DNA from: Rotaria macrura
Taxonomy: Eukaryota; Rotifera; Eurotatoria; Philodinida; Philodinidae
Direction: 5' to 3'
DNA: 64,000 nucleotides
Assembly: GCA_900239685.1 (NCBI GenBank)
Contig: OENT01000545.1
Location: forward strand, 1-64,000
A model generated the notes under the pieces. It saw only the letters and a list, made by a program, of their open reading frames with translations. It had not been told where the DNA came from and searched no databases. A program made the translations under genes and the position numbers. Below, piece after piece: positions 48,675 through 63,363 of this stretch (positions are counted from its first letter, which is position 1; each line of letters begins with the position of its first letter).

Positions 48675-49568
48675 ATGCTTTACGTTAATTTCTATTTCAT
48701 TATTACCATGCTAGTGCCGTTGGTTATTCATTCTCAGAATGAAAATAATCCTCGTAATCCAGATGTTTACTTTGAAGTTTTAGAACCAAGTATATTCATT
48801 TGCATTTATTTGATTGATTTTGATTTATGTATAAACTCTGTTTCTAGCCGATATTAGTTATACGTTTCGATGTCGATCAGCAAAAATTTTAATTGCTAAC
48901 TTTGTGAGTTAAAGCTCAGCACATGAAAATTGATCTTTAGTAATCGTATGTTATATTCACAAAACTAACTTGATACTTCACTGAACATTTTGAATTTCTC
49001 ATTGCAGTATTTTCTTGTTGTTTATAGGATCAATATCTTGAAAATATTTATCTGATACCAACTCAACCATTGAAAGCATGCAGTCGTTTAAAAAATAATT
49101 TTGCATTACAAGGAAACCTTGCTTTGATCGAACGTGGGTATGTTAACTTAATATTGTTCGAATACATTCGATCATATGAACGCGATTTGGGCTCGATTTC
49201 TTTTTTAACATAGAGACTGTTCATTTGTTAGTAAAATAATACATGCACAAGAAAGTGGTGCACGAGGTGTTATTGTTATAGATAATGATCCTACAGCAGA
49301 AGATCGATTTGTTGAAATGGGAGGTGATACGACTGAACGTCAAACTGAAATACCAGCCGTATTTTTATTATATAGAGATGGGTATGGATATCATAAAAGG
49401 AAATTATCATGCGATGAAAGCAATAAGTTTTTCTTATTTTTTAGACATATAATTTTAAACTCACTCGAAAAAAATCATCTAATCGGTGCTCGAATCAACA
49501 TTCCGTTAAATTTAACTTACGATCAAATATTGAAAGTAAATCGTGCTCCAGGATCCTATTGGTTTTAG
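48675..49568 (+). CDS. PRADC1: Protease-associated domain-containing protein 1, 5 exons
   Basis: Exons 48675-48789, 48848-48903, 49028-49137, 49214-49381 and 49445-49568 join in phase to 190 aa, close to the vertebrate length of about 188. An N-terminal signal peptide (FYFIITMLVPLVIHSQ) is followed by YFEVLEP, YTFRCRSA and the PA domain: YLIPTQPLKAC, ALIERGDCSFVSKI, ARGVIVIDND, TERQTEIPAVFLLYRDG, IPLNLT and a C-terminal PGSYWF. The family is a small secreted glycoprotein made of a lone PA domain with no protease. The pair of Cys (KAC and GDC) is conserved, and LNLT is a possible N-glycosylation site. Four introns are 58-124 nt. Confidence 0.92.
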
Positions 49569-50340
49569 ATGGTTAAATAAGATTTATGATATGACTATTT
49601 ATTATGTTTTTTCTGCGTTTCTGTGTGTCAGATGAAGTGAAGTCGATGATATTTCTTATATTGTCTGCTTTATTTCCTATCGAAACATCTAGGTGACTTT
49701 TTTAAGTGTGAATCTTTCATTATTTAGTATATTTGCAGTGATATAAATGTTTGTAAGTCTCTTGTTTTTTGTTTTAAAAGGAGTTTTATGTTCAATATAA
49801 GTGCTGTGGAAGACGATGCTTGCTTTGGTGTCTAAGAAAATTTTCCAATGCCAAATAGAGTTTTGTTTTTAAAATGAGACGATTGCTTTAACTTTTATTT
49901 TCTCTGATTTGTCTTTTAATTCAAGAAAACAAGAAACAAGTATAAATAAGTCAAAAAGAAGACTCTTGCTTTTAACTAGAACATAAAATTTTTTATAATG
50001 ACCTTCTGTAGGACGTTGCAGTTTACGTTTTTTTCTCTAATGATTATCTAAAGAAGAAATGAAAAGCACGAATAGCAAACATTCTCTGATAACAAATTTA
50101 TTGTTGAAGCAAAAAAAAAGAAAGAAGATTAGAAAAGAAAAATAAAGCATAACGAAGTGTTCAAAAGATATTTTTCTTGTGTTTTTTTATTGTTTGTAAG
50201 ATTTGAAATTAACAAGTTTGGTGAGAATTTATTCATTCGTATTGATTTCATTATGTTTATCTTTTCAGACCTTTGAATCGTAATACATCTGAGTGGTACT
50301 ATTGGAAAAGTTGGAGTCCAAGAATTTTCGAATACAGAGT
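49569..50340. other. Intergenic between PRADC1 and TBC1D5
   Basis: 3' UTR-like and 5' UTR-like AT-rich sequence. An acceptor-like TTTCAG at about 50270 could end a 5' UTR intron of TBC1D5. No other gene seen. Confidence 0.4.
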
Positions 50341-53300
50341 ATGTCGTCTATCGACGTATCTCTGATAGAACCGAATTATAAAACAAAATCTGATGCAGAT
50401 TTTGTAACGCTACGACCAAAGCGACCACCACCTCCACCGCCACCATCACTACTACTAACTCTTCCCACACAATCCCAGGTTCATAAAACATCATTAAATC
50501 AAACTACTGTGCCACTGCAATGTACACTAACAATCTAATATATTTCTTTAAAATATTTGTATTTATCTCAATTGTCTAATTCTAGTTGAGACTTCTTCTT
50601 TATTAGCACAAATGTCGAATGAATCGGTTGAGCACATGAACCAAACTCAATCATCACTTCTGTAAATCAACAAATATTGTCATCTATTTTTTAATATATT
50701 CTACGATTTATTTTTATTAGATCTAAATTTAAACTTCTTTTTGATAATTTTGATTATGAACTGATCCGCGAAGAAATTCTAAATCGTCGCATGATTGAAT
50801 GTGATTTTACATCTGTATTGTGGCGTATATTTTTACATTGTCTGCCACGCGATTCAAATCACTGGAACGATATGCTTGATACTACGCGTGGTCATTATGA
50901 AGTCCTTGTAAATCAATATAAAATTGATCCATATAAAATGAGTGATAATTTTAATAGTAAAGATGCGCAAAATATTAATCATCCACTTTCAAAAGATGAA
51001 AATGTGATAGCATCTAAAATTTGTCGTATCTTTTTTTTCATATTGGATTTCTTTTATTCCAGAGTTTCTGGTCGCAATACTTTTCCGATGAAGAACTGAA
51101 AGCTACTATAACAACAGACGTTCGACGAACGTAAAATACATATCGATTGTAGTTTTATTTATTTAACTTCTATTTTTCTTCTACAGTTGTCCAGAAATTT
51201 CATTTTTTCGAAATCCACGTATGGTAGACCTTCAATTACGTATTTTATTTACCCATAGTCGATATCATCATAAAACTACACCATACCGACAGGTGAAACC
51301 TCATACGACAATCAGTTTCTCTCATTTTAAATTAATTTAGGGTATGCATGAAATACTTGGCATAGTTGTTTATACCATCTATTTGGAAAGTTTAAAAGTC
51401 GATGAATGCAAAGAATCGAATGAATTAATGAAAAAACTCTACGATTCACAATATCTTGAGCATGATGCCTAGTATGTGCATACTGATCTGATTAATAAAC
51501 GTGGGTCATGATCAACTATGTAGATTGGTTTGTTTTTTTTTGTAAATTTCTTAGTGCAATATTTGAAAAAATTATTGATCATCTTCGACAATTTTATTCT
51601 CTTTCGACAAATAATTCAAATATACGAAAAGTAAATAATAGTACTTGATTTTAGTAATTTATTCTACATTCATTTAAATTTAGTCCACTAGTGTTAATGG
51701 TATTAAACAAGTACCCTTTCAACGGTTGAATGATGTACATATTCCGCTCAATGATACTATTGCACGAATGAATTCTATCTTTGAACGTTTAAAACATTAT
51801 GATCGTTTATTACATTGTAAACTTGAAGAATTAAATATTGAACCACCGATTTATGGCATGTACGTATAGTCTTCACTAATCCATTTTTATATTGTGTAAC
51901 CAAGAGTTAGTTTTTTTTCTAAATAATATTTCATTTCAACGATAATGCTCATCGATCTTGTAGAGATTTTATGATATCTCTCAGAAACAATGCTTTACAT
52001 CTACAATGAAATGTATTTAACATTGATATATATTGTACGGAACATTTCCTAGACTATTCGAAAACTTAAAGAAAAAGAAATGATGTCTCCAGGATGATGA
52101 GTATGACTATAGTTGAACATAGGACTACAACGCATACTCACACTATTCATCGATCAAAAATAAAGAATATCATGGAAGTGTCAATTTCCTTGAACATACA
52201 AAATTCTTCTCTGAGATGTAATGGATTGACTAGTATATTTTAAGTTTGTCTAATCGCATTGTTTTTCAAACACTGGAAAAAAAGACTTGTTGACTATTGC
52301 TTTCATCTGAAAATTCAAATAAACTAATGTTCTTCAGGAAATAATTAGATTCTTACAAAAGAATCTTATCAAATAAAAGGTCGTCAATGAATTTCTACTT
52401 TGTCAATATTGTCAATTTCAACAAGAGACGATGCGTCTGAATAACGATAAGTACTCCTGCATACGGCGGTTTGAGTTATAAGAATGTGAATAGTATATGA
52501 ATATGAGAAATACACTCTAGGAGCAATTTGAATGAATGATAGCATCTCTGATTCGAATTTCGTCTACAAGTAAATCTAGTAATGATTAGATTATCGTAGA
52601 TGATTCGACTCATGAGTATATAGCTTTCACAAAATATAAATATTTCAAGTTAGACGAGGATATTCTGTGCTCTTAGAATATTACTATAGAAATAGGAAAT
52701 AGTTTTTTTTTCAGATGACCTTTTCAACACATTCTATCTCTAAAAGAACGTGTTTATGAAGAAAGTCTCAAGTCCAATTAGCACTATGGGAGAGTAATTA
52801 ATTTGCAACACTCCGAATATTTGAAGTTAACCAATCTAGTGCCCTATTTTGTATTCGAAAACGAAGAATGTTCTCGCTTTAAAAGATGCTTGATATCTAG
52901 CTAGGACAGAAAGTATTTCTGGTAAAATTTTAATAATCAATTGAATAAGTTCGGACAAATGATCGATCCCATAATATTAGTATTGAAAATAATGTTTTGC
53001 AATGAAATGAATTTATATTATCTAGACGATGGCTTCGACTTTTGTTTGGACGCGAAATTCCATTTGAATCTATACCAAGTAATTCATTCACACATATGAA
53101 TTAGAATTTTGGAATGAAACAAATCACATATCTATATCATCGTTTCATAGACCTTTGGACAGTGATCTTTTGTCATGATGAACATTTTGGTTTTGTTGAT
53201 TATTTTTTTATTGCACTTTTGATAGCTGTCGGACAAAGCAGTATGTATAGATTTTCCTTTAATAGAAAATGAAGTTTATTATGAGGAAACAATATTTTCT

Positions 53301-54372
53301 TTCCTTTTAGTTGGAAAGCAATCAGACATAGGACACACGAGTTATTTACAATCGCTTATGAAACAAAATGTTATAACCGACGCTGAATCTGTCATACGAA
53401 AAGCTCTGGCTTTAACCGGAAGAGAAGTATTGAAATTTCGAATAAATATAGGATTGAAAACTTTTGCTGAATTTTGTTCTCATTCAAGTTACCACCTTTA
53501 CCTGAACCATCGTCTATTCCAAGTATGAAAAAAATAGATGAGACTCGATCAAATCAAATAGAGAATAGTCGAGGTGTGCTATTGGAATGAAATATTTGAT
53601 TTTAAAGGATCTAATTCATTTTTTTAACTTAATGTTTTATTAGAAAATATCTTTCGAGCTAAAGAACTACAGCGTGTGTTCATAGCTCCAGCGCCGAAAC
53701 CACGATTAGTTCGTCCGATAGCAACAGAAATGCAAAAACCAACAACGGTAATATCTTCTCAAATAAATCCTTCCATAGATTCATCGAAACAGCATTCTTC
53801 TTCAAACAATACTCCATGTAATGCACCTCCACAAAGAACAAAACCAATTCCATCAACTACTTCAACACTTTCCGAAATGGATGTATGCATATTCGTTTTT
53901 TCTAATGTCCTAAAATTTAACATATATAATTATATGTGTTAAAGTTTTGGAATGGTAAAACACTACGTCAACAATACGAGGATAATGTTCGACTACAGAA
54001 AAACTGTGCTGATTTTATGAATAAATTTATAGGTAAAATATTTTCACACAAGATCAAATAGAAATATTTTACTGAAATAATTTCTATTCTATTTTAGAAA
54101 GATTACAAAAACAAATATGTGATCTAGAAGCACCAAACGAAGATGAATTACATATTCAAATATCTGGTTTGAAACAAGTATTAAAAATATAAGATATTGT
54201 AAATAGAAATGTATGTCAGTGTTTTTTTCTTCTATGATTGTTCTTCTAGATTGCGAATATTCTTGGTGGTACATTAACATTCGATGGTGATTCTCTTCAA
54301 AATCTTATCGATTATCAATGTGAAGAGAAAAAAATTGAAACTAATAACAGTGATACGAGTGAACTATCATAA
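50341..54372 (+). CDS. TBC1D5: TBC1 domain family member 5-like Rab GTPase-activating protein
   Basis: About 12 exons starting at ATG 50341 (MSSIDVSLIEPNY) and ending at TAA 54372. The first joint (after PLQ) and the SKFKLLFDNFDYEL exon are in phase. The TBC domain shows SVLWRIFLHCLP, NPLS-like HPLSKDE, the Arg-finger block TTDVRRTCPE, the Gln-finger YRQGMHE, EYLEHDA-like QYLEHDA, RWLRLLFGREIPFE, and a C-terminal GLKQVLKI-type helix near the end. Both catalytic fingers are kept, so GAP activity is likely. In animals TBC1D5 acts with retromer on Rab7 at endosomes and in autophagy. A Pro-8-like run (KRPPPPPPPS) near the N-terminus and a Ser/Thr/Pro-rich linker (53690-53890) are extra. An unusually long intron of about 1.17 kb splits PPIYG from RWLRLL. 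Confidence 0.88.
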
Positions 54373-54837
54373 GAATTGATTTTCTTTTGATACATTTGAT
54401 TTTGGTTCTTTTTCACGTATAATTGTTTTTTTTTTGTCAAAAATTCTGTGATGTGATCACTCATTGATTCTTCCTATCATTCATACATACATATATATAT
54501 GTGTTTTTTCTTGTATATTATGTCTTTTATTTTATATTACAAATAATAAAAATGAGACCAATCAGTCTTATTCATGTAGTGGAACAATTTTAATAATTGT
54601 CTTATGTTTACTGATAAATTTTTGTCATTCTTTAACGTGCTTGCAGTTTTTTCAAACATGACAATAGAACATAACGGGGCCAAACATACTTGATCATAAG
54701 TAATACAAATGAATCAATATTGATAGAATTCTTTTATGTTCTGTAAAAACGAACATGCTTTATGTTCAAGTAGGAACCTTTGTTAACAGTAAGTTCAATT
54801 TGAGATGTGCAAGGTTACATTTATAATATAAGGTTTA

Positions 54838-54868
<31 letters not shown>

Positions 54869-54870
54869 AA
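54838..54870. repeat. (CT)n(AT)n microsatellite
   Basis: CT dinucleotides followed directly by TA dinucleotides. Confidence 0.9.
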
Positions 54871-57867
54871 TTCATAAAATACCAATCGATTCTTTTGATG
54901 GCAAGTTAACATTGGCTTAATATTCATGTTTTATTTAATAAAAAGGAGAATCGATTTGATTCAAATGCTCGATATGAAGAAAAACAAATGCTATATTCTA
55001 TTGTGAATTCAGCAAGGGAGGAAGCAGTAGGAAGAGTATTGAGCAATTCTAGGGTCAAATCTTGACTACAGAACTGTAACCGTTGATGAAACCACATTTT
55101 ATAACTGTAGATGGAAGCTTATATTCAAATATTGCTTGATTTCAGGAAGATAACTATCATCGTACTGAAAATATGAAAATGAATCTCTCTTGTCAAGTTA
55201 GCAATATCTTTAATTCAAATATTCGTTTTTATTAGTTATAGATTGATTCATTAAGAAGAATATGCATTGTTACAATACTATTCAGTATAAATGAATGGAA
55301 AAGTTCATTATCATCATGTTAATCTACTTGCTAATGGTAGCTGTTAAAGATAAACAGAAGATTGATGACTGACAAAAAAGAAGTCATTAATAAGGGTGTC
55401 AATGACTCTTACCGAACTTTATTAGTACTATTGAAAAAGTGTTTCATAGAAAAAATGTCTACTTGATGTCAATAGCAGTTTTGAAAGCGTACTCAACATG
55501 TGTTCAAAATTGATCCTTTTAAATTGAGTATTATACAGCAATTGAACTTCTTTCTTCGTCTTTTACTTTATTCTTTATGACATACCCGAAACGCGAACAG
55601 AAGGAATCAGAAAACGGATTGCCCAACAAAATAAAATCTATATTAGATAAGAGTATTTACGAGATATGATAGTAACATAACAAATATTTACTAAATCTTA
55701 CGATATGATAATTATAGCTGATGTTCCTGATAATTTTTTCTCCTTCTTAATCGAAAACTTAATTTTTTTTCATTCGGGATTAAGATAAATATACATTGCC
55801 ATAGGTATTCATGTATAATAAGATGAAATCATACATATCGATTATAAATAATTCATTTTTAGTAGTTTTATCGCGTTTAAGCAACATTTGCATATGATCA
55901 AAAACGAATGATCTCATTGTATTGATCTATACTTTTCTTGTTGAATGAACAAGACATAGCACAATTTTCATTTCGCGTGATTGCTTCACACAGCTCATTA
56001 TCATGCTTACTCGAACATTGACTACGACTGCTCATGGGATTCAGCTTCAATTGATCAATAAACATGATCTATATTTTCTGTTTTTTTTTGCTCGTTTTTG
56101 TTTCTTCTTCTGTTGTCTATGATAATGACCTCATGTTATATCTGTCAGAAAAGAAATGACTAGCCATTAAATACATATGCATACATCCATGCATTGAAAA
56201 ATAAAGAAAAAGATAGAAAACTTAGAACAACAAGAAAGTCAATCAGGTAAGTAAGTGATACTCAAGTTGATCATATTGATTTGTATATTTATAAATCAAT
56301 ATACAACAAGATAGAATCCGATGATAGAACAGATTATTTTTAGTACATTCTATCTCTTTTTTGTATACATGCATATGTGTCAAAAGATTATTATTGATTG
56401 TAATGATTGTTGCGTATGTATGATATAGTTCAAGATCATTACGTTTATCACTATTACTATTTAGATTCTTCTATTTCTTTTATTTTCTCTGTAAAAAATG
56501 GTTCCCAGATATAGATATATATGTGTATCTATGTATGTATATTTACTATATAGCTGAAATAACTCATTGTGATGTGATACGTATTTATATGAATTGATGC
56601 GGTATGTGATGATTATTTATTTGTATATATTCGAAATGATGACAGATGTTAAAATACTTGAGAATAGAAATTATTGAATATCCTCGATACTATCATTCGT
56701 CTTCTACATTTTTGTCTATGGCTTCTTCATTAGATCCGTCTTTCAATCATGTTTGGCATCAGCACTCATCGTCACTATCTCATAGGAAAGCGTATGTATA
56801 TATAAGGGAACAAAGGAAATAAAGTTATTTTTATTGTTATGAATTTCCTCTAATCTTATGTGATATTGACAGTTATGATTGTGTTCTATCATAAAAGGAA
56901 TGTTTTGCACAAATATCTACTAGCATTCTTCTGTCTAACATAGATCTATAGTGTCGATTCATACATGTTTTTCTACGTCTCATATTGTTTTTTAACGTGA
57001 TCGATAATTGCAAATGTTAAAATATATTAAACGACAACATAAAAGCCTTGTTTTCTTTCTTGTATCCAGCGAATGACTCTCATCATTGTATCAATTATTA
57101 GAGAGAAGGAAACTTGCATGGCAAGCTTATCGTTGATGCTATGTTAAATGTATTGGATAAGAGAAAGAGAGCACGTCGGCAATCAGCTTCTTGAGTTTAT
57201 GCGGGATGCGATGTTTCCATTAAAAAAAATCACCAAGTTTTGCCGCATATCATTATTATCATCTTCATCGTCGTATTATCGACCAAACAGAAGTAGTCAT
57301 CGTGGCTCCTCTGATACTTTTCCTGTACATACACGTAAAGAATACTGCTCTTTGCTCTTTTTTCCCTCTCTTTCTGTCTCTGTTTCTCTTTCTTATTCTT
57401 CATCCTGTCAAACATTCATTTCATATACATGGATTGAACGTTGTTGGTACCGTCAACGAGAAAAAGAAGACGCGCCTATAAACTTATGCATATAATCGCC
57501 TTCAACAAATATTGTACTATGATCCATCCCTTTTTTTTCTCGTTTACTTCATAATGGATAAATTATGTTGATGAACATCTACAACTCACAAGTCGGCTTA
57601 GATTGAGCAAACATATTGACCGTGGTCACAATTAAGTAAGTAAGATTGAGAAGCGAAGAAGAGAAACGACCGATGGACTTTATGATGTCTAGAAATGTCC
57701 TTCTACAATTGTACTTTTTCTTATGATCAATAAGGAAAAAAGGTTATGCAGATGATTAGGAGATACAAGATCGAGTAACTTGCATAACTCATACATAATT
57801 GTAGAAGGGCGAAAAAAGCATCTGGCATTAGTATTGGGCTCGTTAGCCACATGAACCGTACTATTCT

Positions 57868-57905
57868 CGATATATGTATGTATATATGTATGTATGTATG
57901 TATGT
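57868..57905. repeat. (GTAT)n microsatellite
   Basis: Repeats of GTAT, flanked by further TATA runs; related ATAC/TATG runs occur at 54485, 56520 and 58925. Confidence 0.9.
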
Positions 57906-60037
57906 ACACACATATATATACATATATTGAGTTTGCCTATCTGATTAATGTCGCATATGAGACATAGAGATCACGTTTTCCTGTTTTGGTAAGAAATACA
58001 CATCTGGAACAAAATAAAAATCAGTCAATATTCAAAGACAGATCGTTCCTTTGAGGGAATGCGTTTCATATTCTTTTCAATATTGCCATAACGAGACAAA
58101 TGGCGTTATATGCCATCAGACAATTCCACAGCCAATACAGCATGACTATTTCTACTGGGTCTCCTACTGTGTATACCACTGACTAGTCTAATTCTAATCG
58201 TAGTTACTTGAATCTTACTCACAGCATGTTAGCGGATCAGTATATATATATATATATTATGGTCTAACTAGTGTTACATCATGTACAGTACTATATTTTA
58301 CTTGAATCTCATTATATTATTATTAGAAGAAAGAATTCGATATAGAGAAAATAGAAGAGTAGCCATCAAAGATATGAAAAATTTATTGATAAACGTTCAT
58401 GGAATTTTTTTCTCGTCAACAAAAATTTTGGGCAAAAATTTTATCTAGCAAAATTCATTTTGAAATAGAGAATCTGTAGAAATTCTTCGACTTATTATTT
58501 TTTTTCTAAAGAACTTTCTATTTTATATCACAGATAGTTCATCTTCGACACTTGGTCAATTTTTATTTTCTATATTGTCTACCTGCTTTCATGCCTATGA
58601 TGATGGATAGTTGACAACAATAGTGAGTGTCATTTGTCTTTCGCATCACTTATTATTTATTCCATTAACACTCCTTTTGTATATGCACAAGTGTAATATT
58701 TGGTCAGTTCATTCATTTGTTGAGAAGGTCATCGATCTTTGTTTTGCTTGTTGTTGAAATGCACAAGCACGCGGTATTATGATTAGTTACTGATTCATCA
58801 TATAGGTTTCTCTTCTCATAATAATATTGTGAATTGTTGTTTTCTCATAGTCCGTCTTCAATTTCTTAACATCAAAGAAAGTAGGACAACAGTCAAAACT
58901 TGTTATTCTCTGTCTCTTTTCTTTTGTTTCATATGCATACATACATATATACAACATCAATAGACTTTATGTTGTTCATATGAACCTTGACCGCATACAT
59001 ACCGATATTTGATTCTATATTGAGTATCCTTAAAACTCCCCTACTAATTTTCAATTACTTTATATGCTCATACTTAACTGTTGATATAAGTATGCGTATA
59101 TTATCAATTGTGTTTTCTTTTATTTCGAAAGAGAAAAGACAGGAAAGTTAGGTAAGAAGACAAGAAACATGTTTGAACAATGAAGTATGAAGGATGATAA
59201 GGAAACTACGTCAGCATTCTACGAAAAAAAAAGAAATATATATATATATGTATAAATTAATGAGTGACAATTAATGGGCGTTACCATGAGCAAAGTTATT
59301 GCATCATGATGATGATGAATTCACAACAATAATAATATGTTACTTATATTGAAAAATAGAACAAGACAAAGTCAATTTCATTTCATTTTAAAATTATATT
59401 ACATTCTAATACGAATTGCTACGTACAATGAACATATGATGATACTGAACAAACTATCGTATCTACTATGTCATCTTATTATTTTATCATTATTATCGTC
59501 GCCATCATATTTCACTTTGTTTTATATAAACACACTTATACTATTCAATTTTTCTCTTTGTTATTCACGTATTATTAATCATATTTCTTCGTTTGTCTGT
59601 ATAGTATTCAATATATGTCTTGTATGTTGTAGTATGCCAAAAAACAGCTAAAAGCGATATTGTTATTCTCTTTGTTGTCATCCAGATAGATACGTCTACA
59701 TATATGTGTACGTACATAACAATCTGAATTGATTTTAATTTTTCTTTCTATTCTCTACCCTATTATAATCATCTCTACTTGAGTGGAAAAAAAAGAAATT
59801 GAGATCGATAACAACGGTCATTTTCTCTTATAGTATAGTATTCTATATCAGTTAGATGTTACATTCATTATTTTCATGTTTATGCTTGCTTCTTACTTTC
59901 GATTTAATTTCAATGACGTTTTTGGTTTGCATTTTCGTCTCTAGATGATAAATAGAGATCGATGGCAATCAAACAATGATATTATTGTTGATTTATCGAT
60001 CGATATAAAAACAGTAGATATTAATTAAAGAATTATA

Positions 60038-63000
60038 ATGTTATTGTTTCATCTTATATTTTCATCATTGATTTCATCACTTTATTCATTCAATTATCAG
60101 ACTGTTGAACATTGGAGATACTTAAGACAAGAACAATCAATAATCAATGATGCATCAAAAATTTCATCTTATTTCGGTTATTCATTAGCTGTTCATCGTT
60201 CGAAGTAAATATATGCGTTCGAAAAAATTTCATGAAAAAAAACCGAAAGAATAACATTATTTTCTTAAGTTTACTAATCGGTGCACCTCGTGACCATTCT
60301 CCACATGACATAATAACGAGACGTGGAAGCGTATGGATATGTGAATTTCAATCCGATGATAATTGTCAGCGTGTAGCATTTCGTCGTGATGGTAAAAGAA
60401 AAACTGAATTCTTCATAGATAAAATTTTTCTAAATTTAATATAAACTTTCTAAGGTGAAGCTAATATACGTATTGGTACTTCATTCGATAATAAAACCGA
60501 TCAATGGTTAGGTGCTTCATTGGCAGCAAACAATGATCATATAATTGTAAAATTCTATTTAAAATCCAAACCATTTTATTGGCACGAATATATTTTCTTC
60601 CATAGGCTGGTGCACCATTTCTTAAACATCGCATAAACGATGGACATAGTATTGAATATGAAATACCAGGTGGTGCACGTATTGGTAAATATGGTACATC
60701 ATTATCAATGATCGATAATACACAAATCTATTCCCCATCATTTCTCAATTGGTGTAAGTTTTTCAATCTTTAGAGGATACTACTATCAAAAAATGAATAT
60801 TGAGATTATGTTCAATATTAAACTACACAAAAAAAATGTTATAGAGTATTGATGTTCTACTCGACTGAATGAAAGGCTCGAGAGTGCATGGATAGTTTTT
60901 CTATTGAAGGAATACACGTTTATAAGATCTTCCATAACTTCACAGATTGAAATAATTTGATATTGAACGTAATCTTGTACTGGACAATAATACGCATATG
61001 TTTGAAAAATTTAGATTCTCGAAATTATAATCAAGAGGGCTATGGTGAATTTGGTTTTCAAGTTGCATTAAGTAAAAGACCGGAACGTATACTTATTACT
61101 GCACCAGGATCATTCTATTTTCGAGGTAAATTTTTGGAAAAAAACCGGAACAGATTTAAATTAATTATCAATAAAAAAAATACTCAAATTAGGAGGAATA
61201 CATTCAATTCCAATACTTAATTACAATTGGATTGATACACGACATCCATTTACTGCACCTCATTATCCATGGCATGATGTTGGTTGGCTTCGATATCCAT
61301 CAAATTATTCGTCAAATGAATATGATGATTGGTGTTATCGAGGTAGAACGAAATCTATACGAGGAAAAATCAGATCTAAACTTTTATGCTTTATCTTTCT
61401 TTCTTTTCAAGGCTATGCTTTAGCTCTTGGAAATTTTAATGCTGATGATAGTCAAGGTAGAAAAGAAAATGTTCATTTTTATATTGATTATGGAATATAA
61501 ACTGTTTATTCTATTTTTATACATAATAGAAATCATTATTAGTATACCTAAATTAGACAATTATCGTGGAGCAGTTGAAATTATGAATAGTAATCTTGAT
61601 GAACATTCTATTCGAACAATACACGGAATACAAATGGGAGAGTACTTTGGTGCATCACTATGTGTGATTGATATTAACAATGATGGGTAATAATGAAAAG
61701 TTTATGTTTATAATGATGTAATTTAAATTTTTATCGATTTGTTTTTTGACAGATTCGACGATTTATTAATAGGCGCACCATTGTACACCGTAAAAAAAGA
61801 TGGTCGAATCATAGCAGATGTTGGTCGAGTGGATATATTTTTTCAAACAGTCGAAGTTTGTTTCTTCTTTGATCAATAGGCTTATCATTGATTTCATCTT
61901 ATTTAGCATAAGCTCATACGAAAACAAACCATAGAAGGAACACGTGAAGGAGGACGATTGGGACATGCAATAGCAAACTTAGGTGATATCGATAAAGATG
62001 GTTACAATGGTATGGATGTATCTATTTACAACAATCATACTCACACAAAATAAACTTCATGTTGCGCATTGTTTTTGTTAGATGTAGCTATTTCTATTCC
62101 GTTCAGTAATTCGGGTTCAACAAGTATGGTTCATATTTATCGTGGTTCGAAATCTGGTCTAGTATTGATACCAACACAAGTAACTCATTGTTAATACGTC
62201 ATTTTCATGGAGTTAATCTTTATTTTTGTTTTCTGAAGATATTACAAACAACCACATTAAGTGGTTTCGGTTGGGCACTGCAAGGTCAATTTGATTACGA
62301 TAACAATGGTTATTTAGGTATTGCTAAACATGTTTTCGTACATTATTAATGCCAATCATGATTTGTTTATCATTCATAAATTTTTAGATTTAGCCATCAG
62401 CAGTATACAAACGGAAACCGTTGCTATCATTCTGTATGTCAATCGCATTATTTCGATAAAATTGATTTTTGTTGTTTATACATTCATATATAAATACATG
62501 TATACTGTATATGATTATTTTTTCTTCTTCTTTTATCTATAAGTTCGCGTCCTGTTGTACGTGTTCAAACAAAAATACAACATAATACACCGACAATTCC
62601 ATTGAATTGTACACTACTTAGCAATGACAGATGGTAAAAGGAATGAATGTTTTTTTTCAATTTCTGAGCTATTTTTATTTAGTTTTACTTTAACTGTTTG
62701 TATTTATTTAAATGATGAAAACTATCAGCATTCAAAACGTGATTGTAAGTATTGTTGAAATTTATGAAAAATATTTGAAAACAAAATCAAGCAACTATTT
62801 CTAGTTTTAACTTATGAACTGCAACTTGATAATGAGAAAGATGCAGCTGATCAACGCCTGTTCTTCCGAGAATCATTTCGATCAATTAAGAAACGTCATT
62901 TTAAAATATTAGATCGTATTTGTCATGATTATTCATTATATATGAAAGTATGTCTGATACTTGAATATGAAGAATATACAATTTTTGTTTCAGTTTATTC

Positions 63001-63363
63001 AAAAAGAAACGAATTCAGTTCATATGTGACATTGATCAAGAGTTTCCTTTTTGAAAAATACATTAATTCTTTTTTCTTAGTAAACAGAAGCAGTATGAAT
63101 TCTTTTCCTTGTATTATAGGATGATGTTCATGATAAACTAAGCCCAATTCGTCTACGTATAAATTATATAATTTCTTCAAAACTCGATCCAAATATTGTT
63201 CCACCAATAATCGATCCTGAAAATTCTACATTTGACTATAACGTAAGCAAAACACAGATTGCTTTTTTCATAGTTCTATAATTGAAATATTCTAGATTCC
63301 GATTCAAAAGGATTGTGGCTATGATGATATTTGTATACCGAATCTTCATTTATCTACATCAAA
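60038..63363 (+). CDS. Integrin alpha subunit, 5' part (partial)
   Basis: About 13 short exons from ATG 60038 (exon 1 60038-60204, exon 2 60270-60391, both in phase). A hydrophobic signal (LLFHLIFSSLISSLYS) is followed by FNYQTVEHW and the seven-bladed FG-GAP propeller: SSYFGYSLAVHRS, LLIGAPRD, GEANIRIGTSF, AGAPF, GYGEFGFQVALS, ILITAPGS, GYALALGNFNADDSQEIIIS, GEYFGASLCVIDINNDGFDD, GGRLGHAIANLGDIDKDGYN, GFGWALQGQFDYDNNGYLDL. The last three have Ca-binding DxDxDG-type loops. Then come thigh/calf-like segments with paired Cys (PLNCTLLS, KDCGYDDIC). There is no inserted I domain. The final visible exon ends STSK-GTAAAT at 63364; transmembrane and GFFKR tail exons are not in the window. Integrin alpha pairs with beta to bind extracellular matrix. 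Confidence 0.88.

Larger units (their letters stand above)
54373..60037. other. Gene-poor AT-rich stretch
   Basis: 5.7 kb between TBC1D5 and the integrin gene, with many simple repeats and no exon chain I can support. The largest open frame (57148-57495) is pyrimidine-rich low complexity with no motif. It may hold regulatory sequence or 5' UTR introns of the integrin gene. Confidence 0.45.

Noticed and set aside
57148-57495. 115-codon frame in the gene-poor stretch
   Set aside because: Pyrimidine-rich low complexity with Ser runs, no domain or splice partners.
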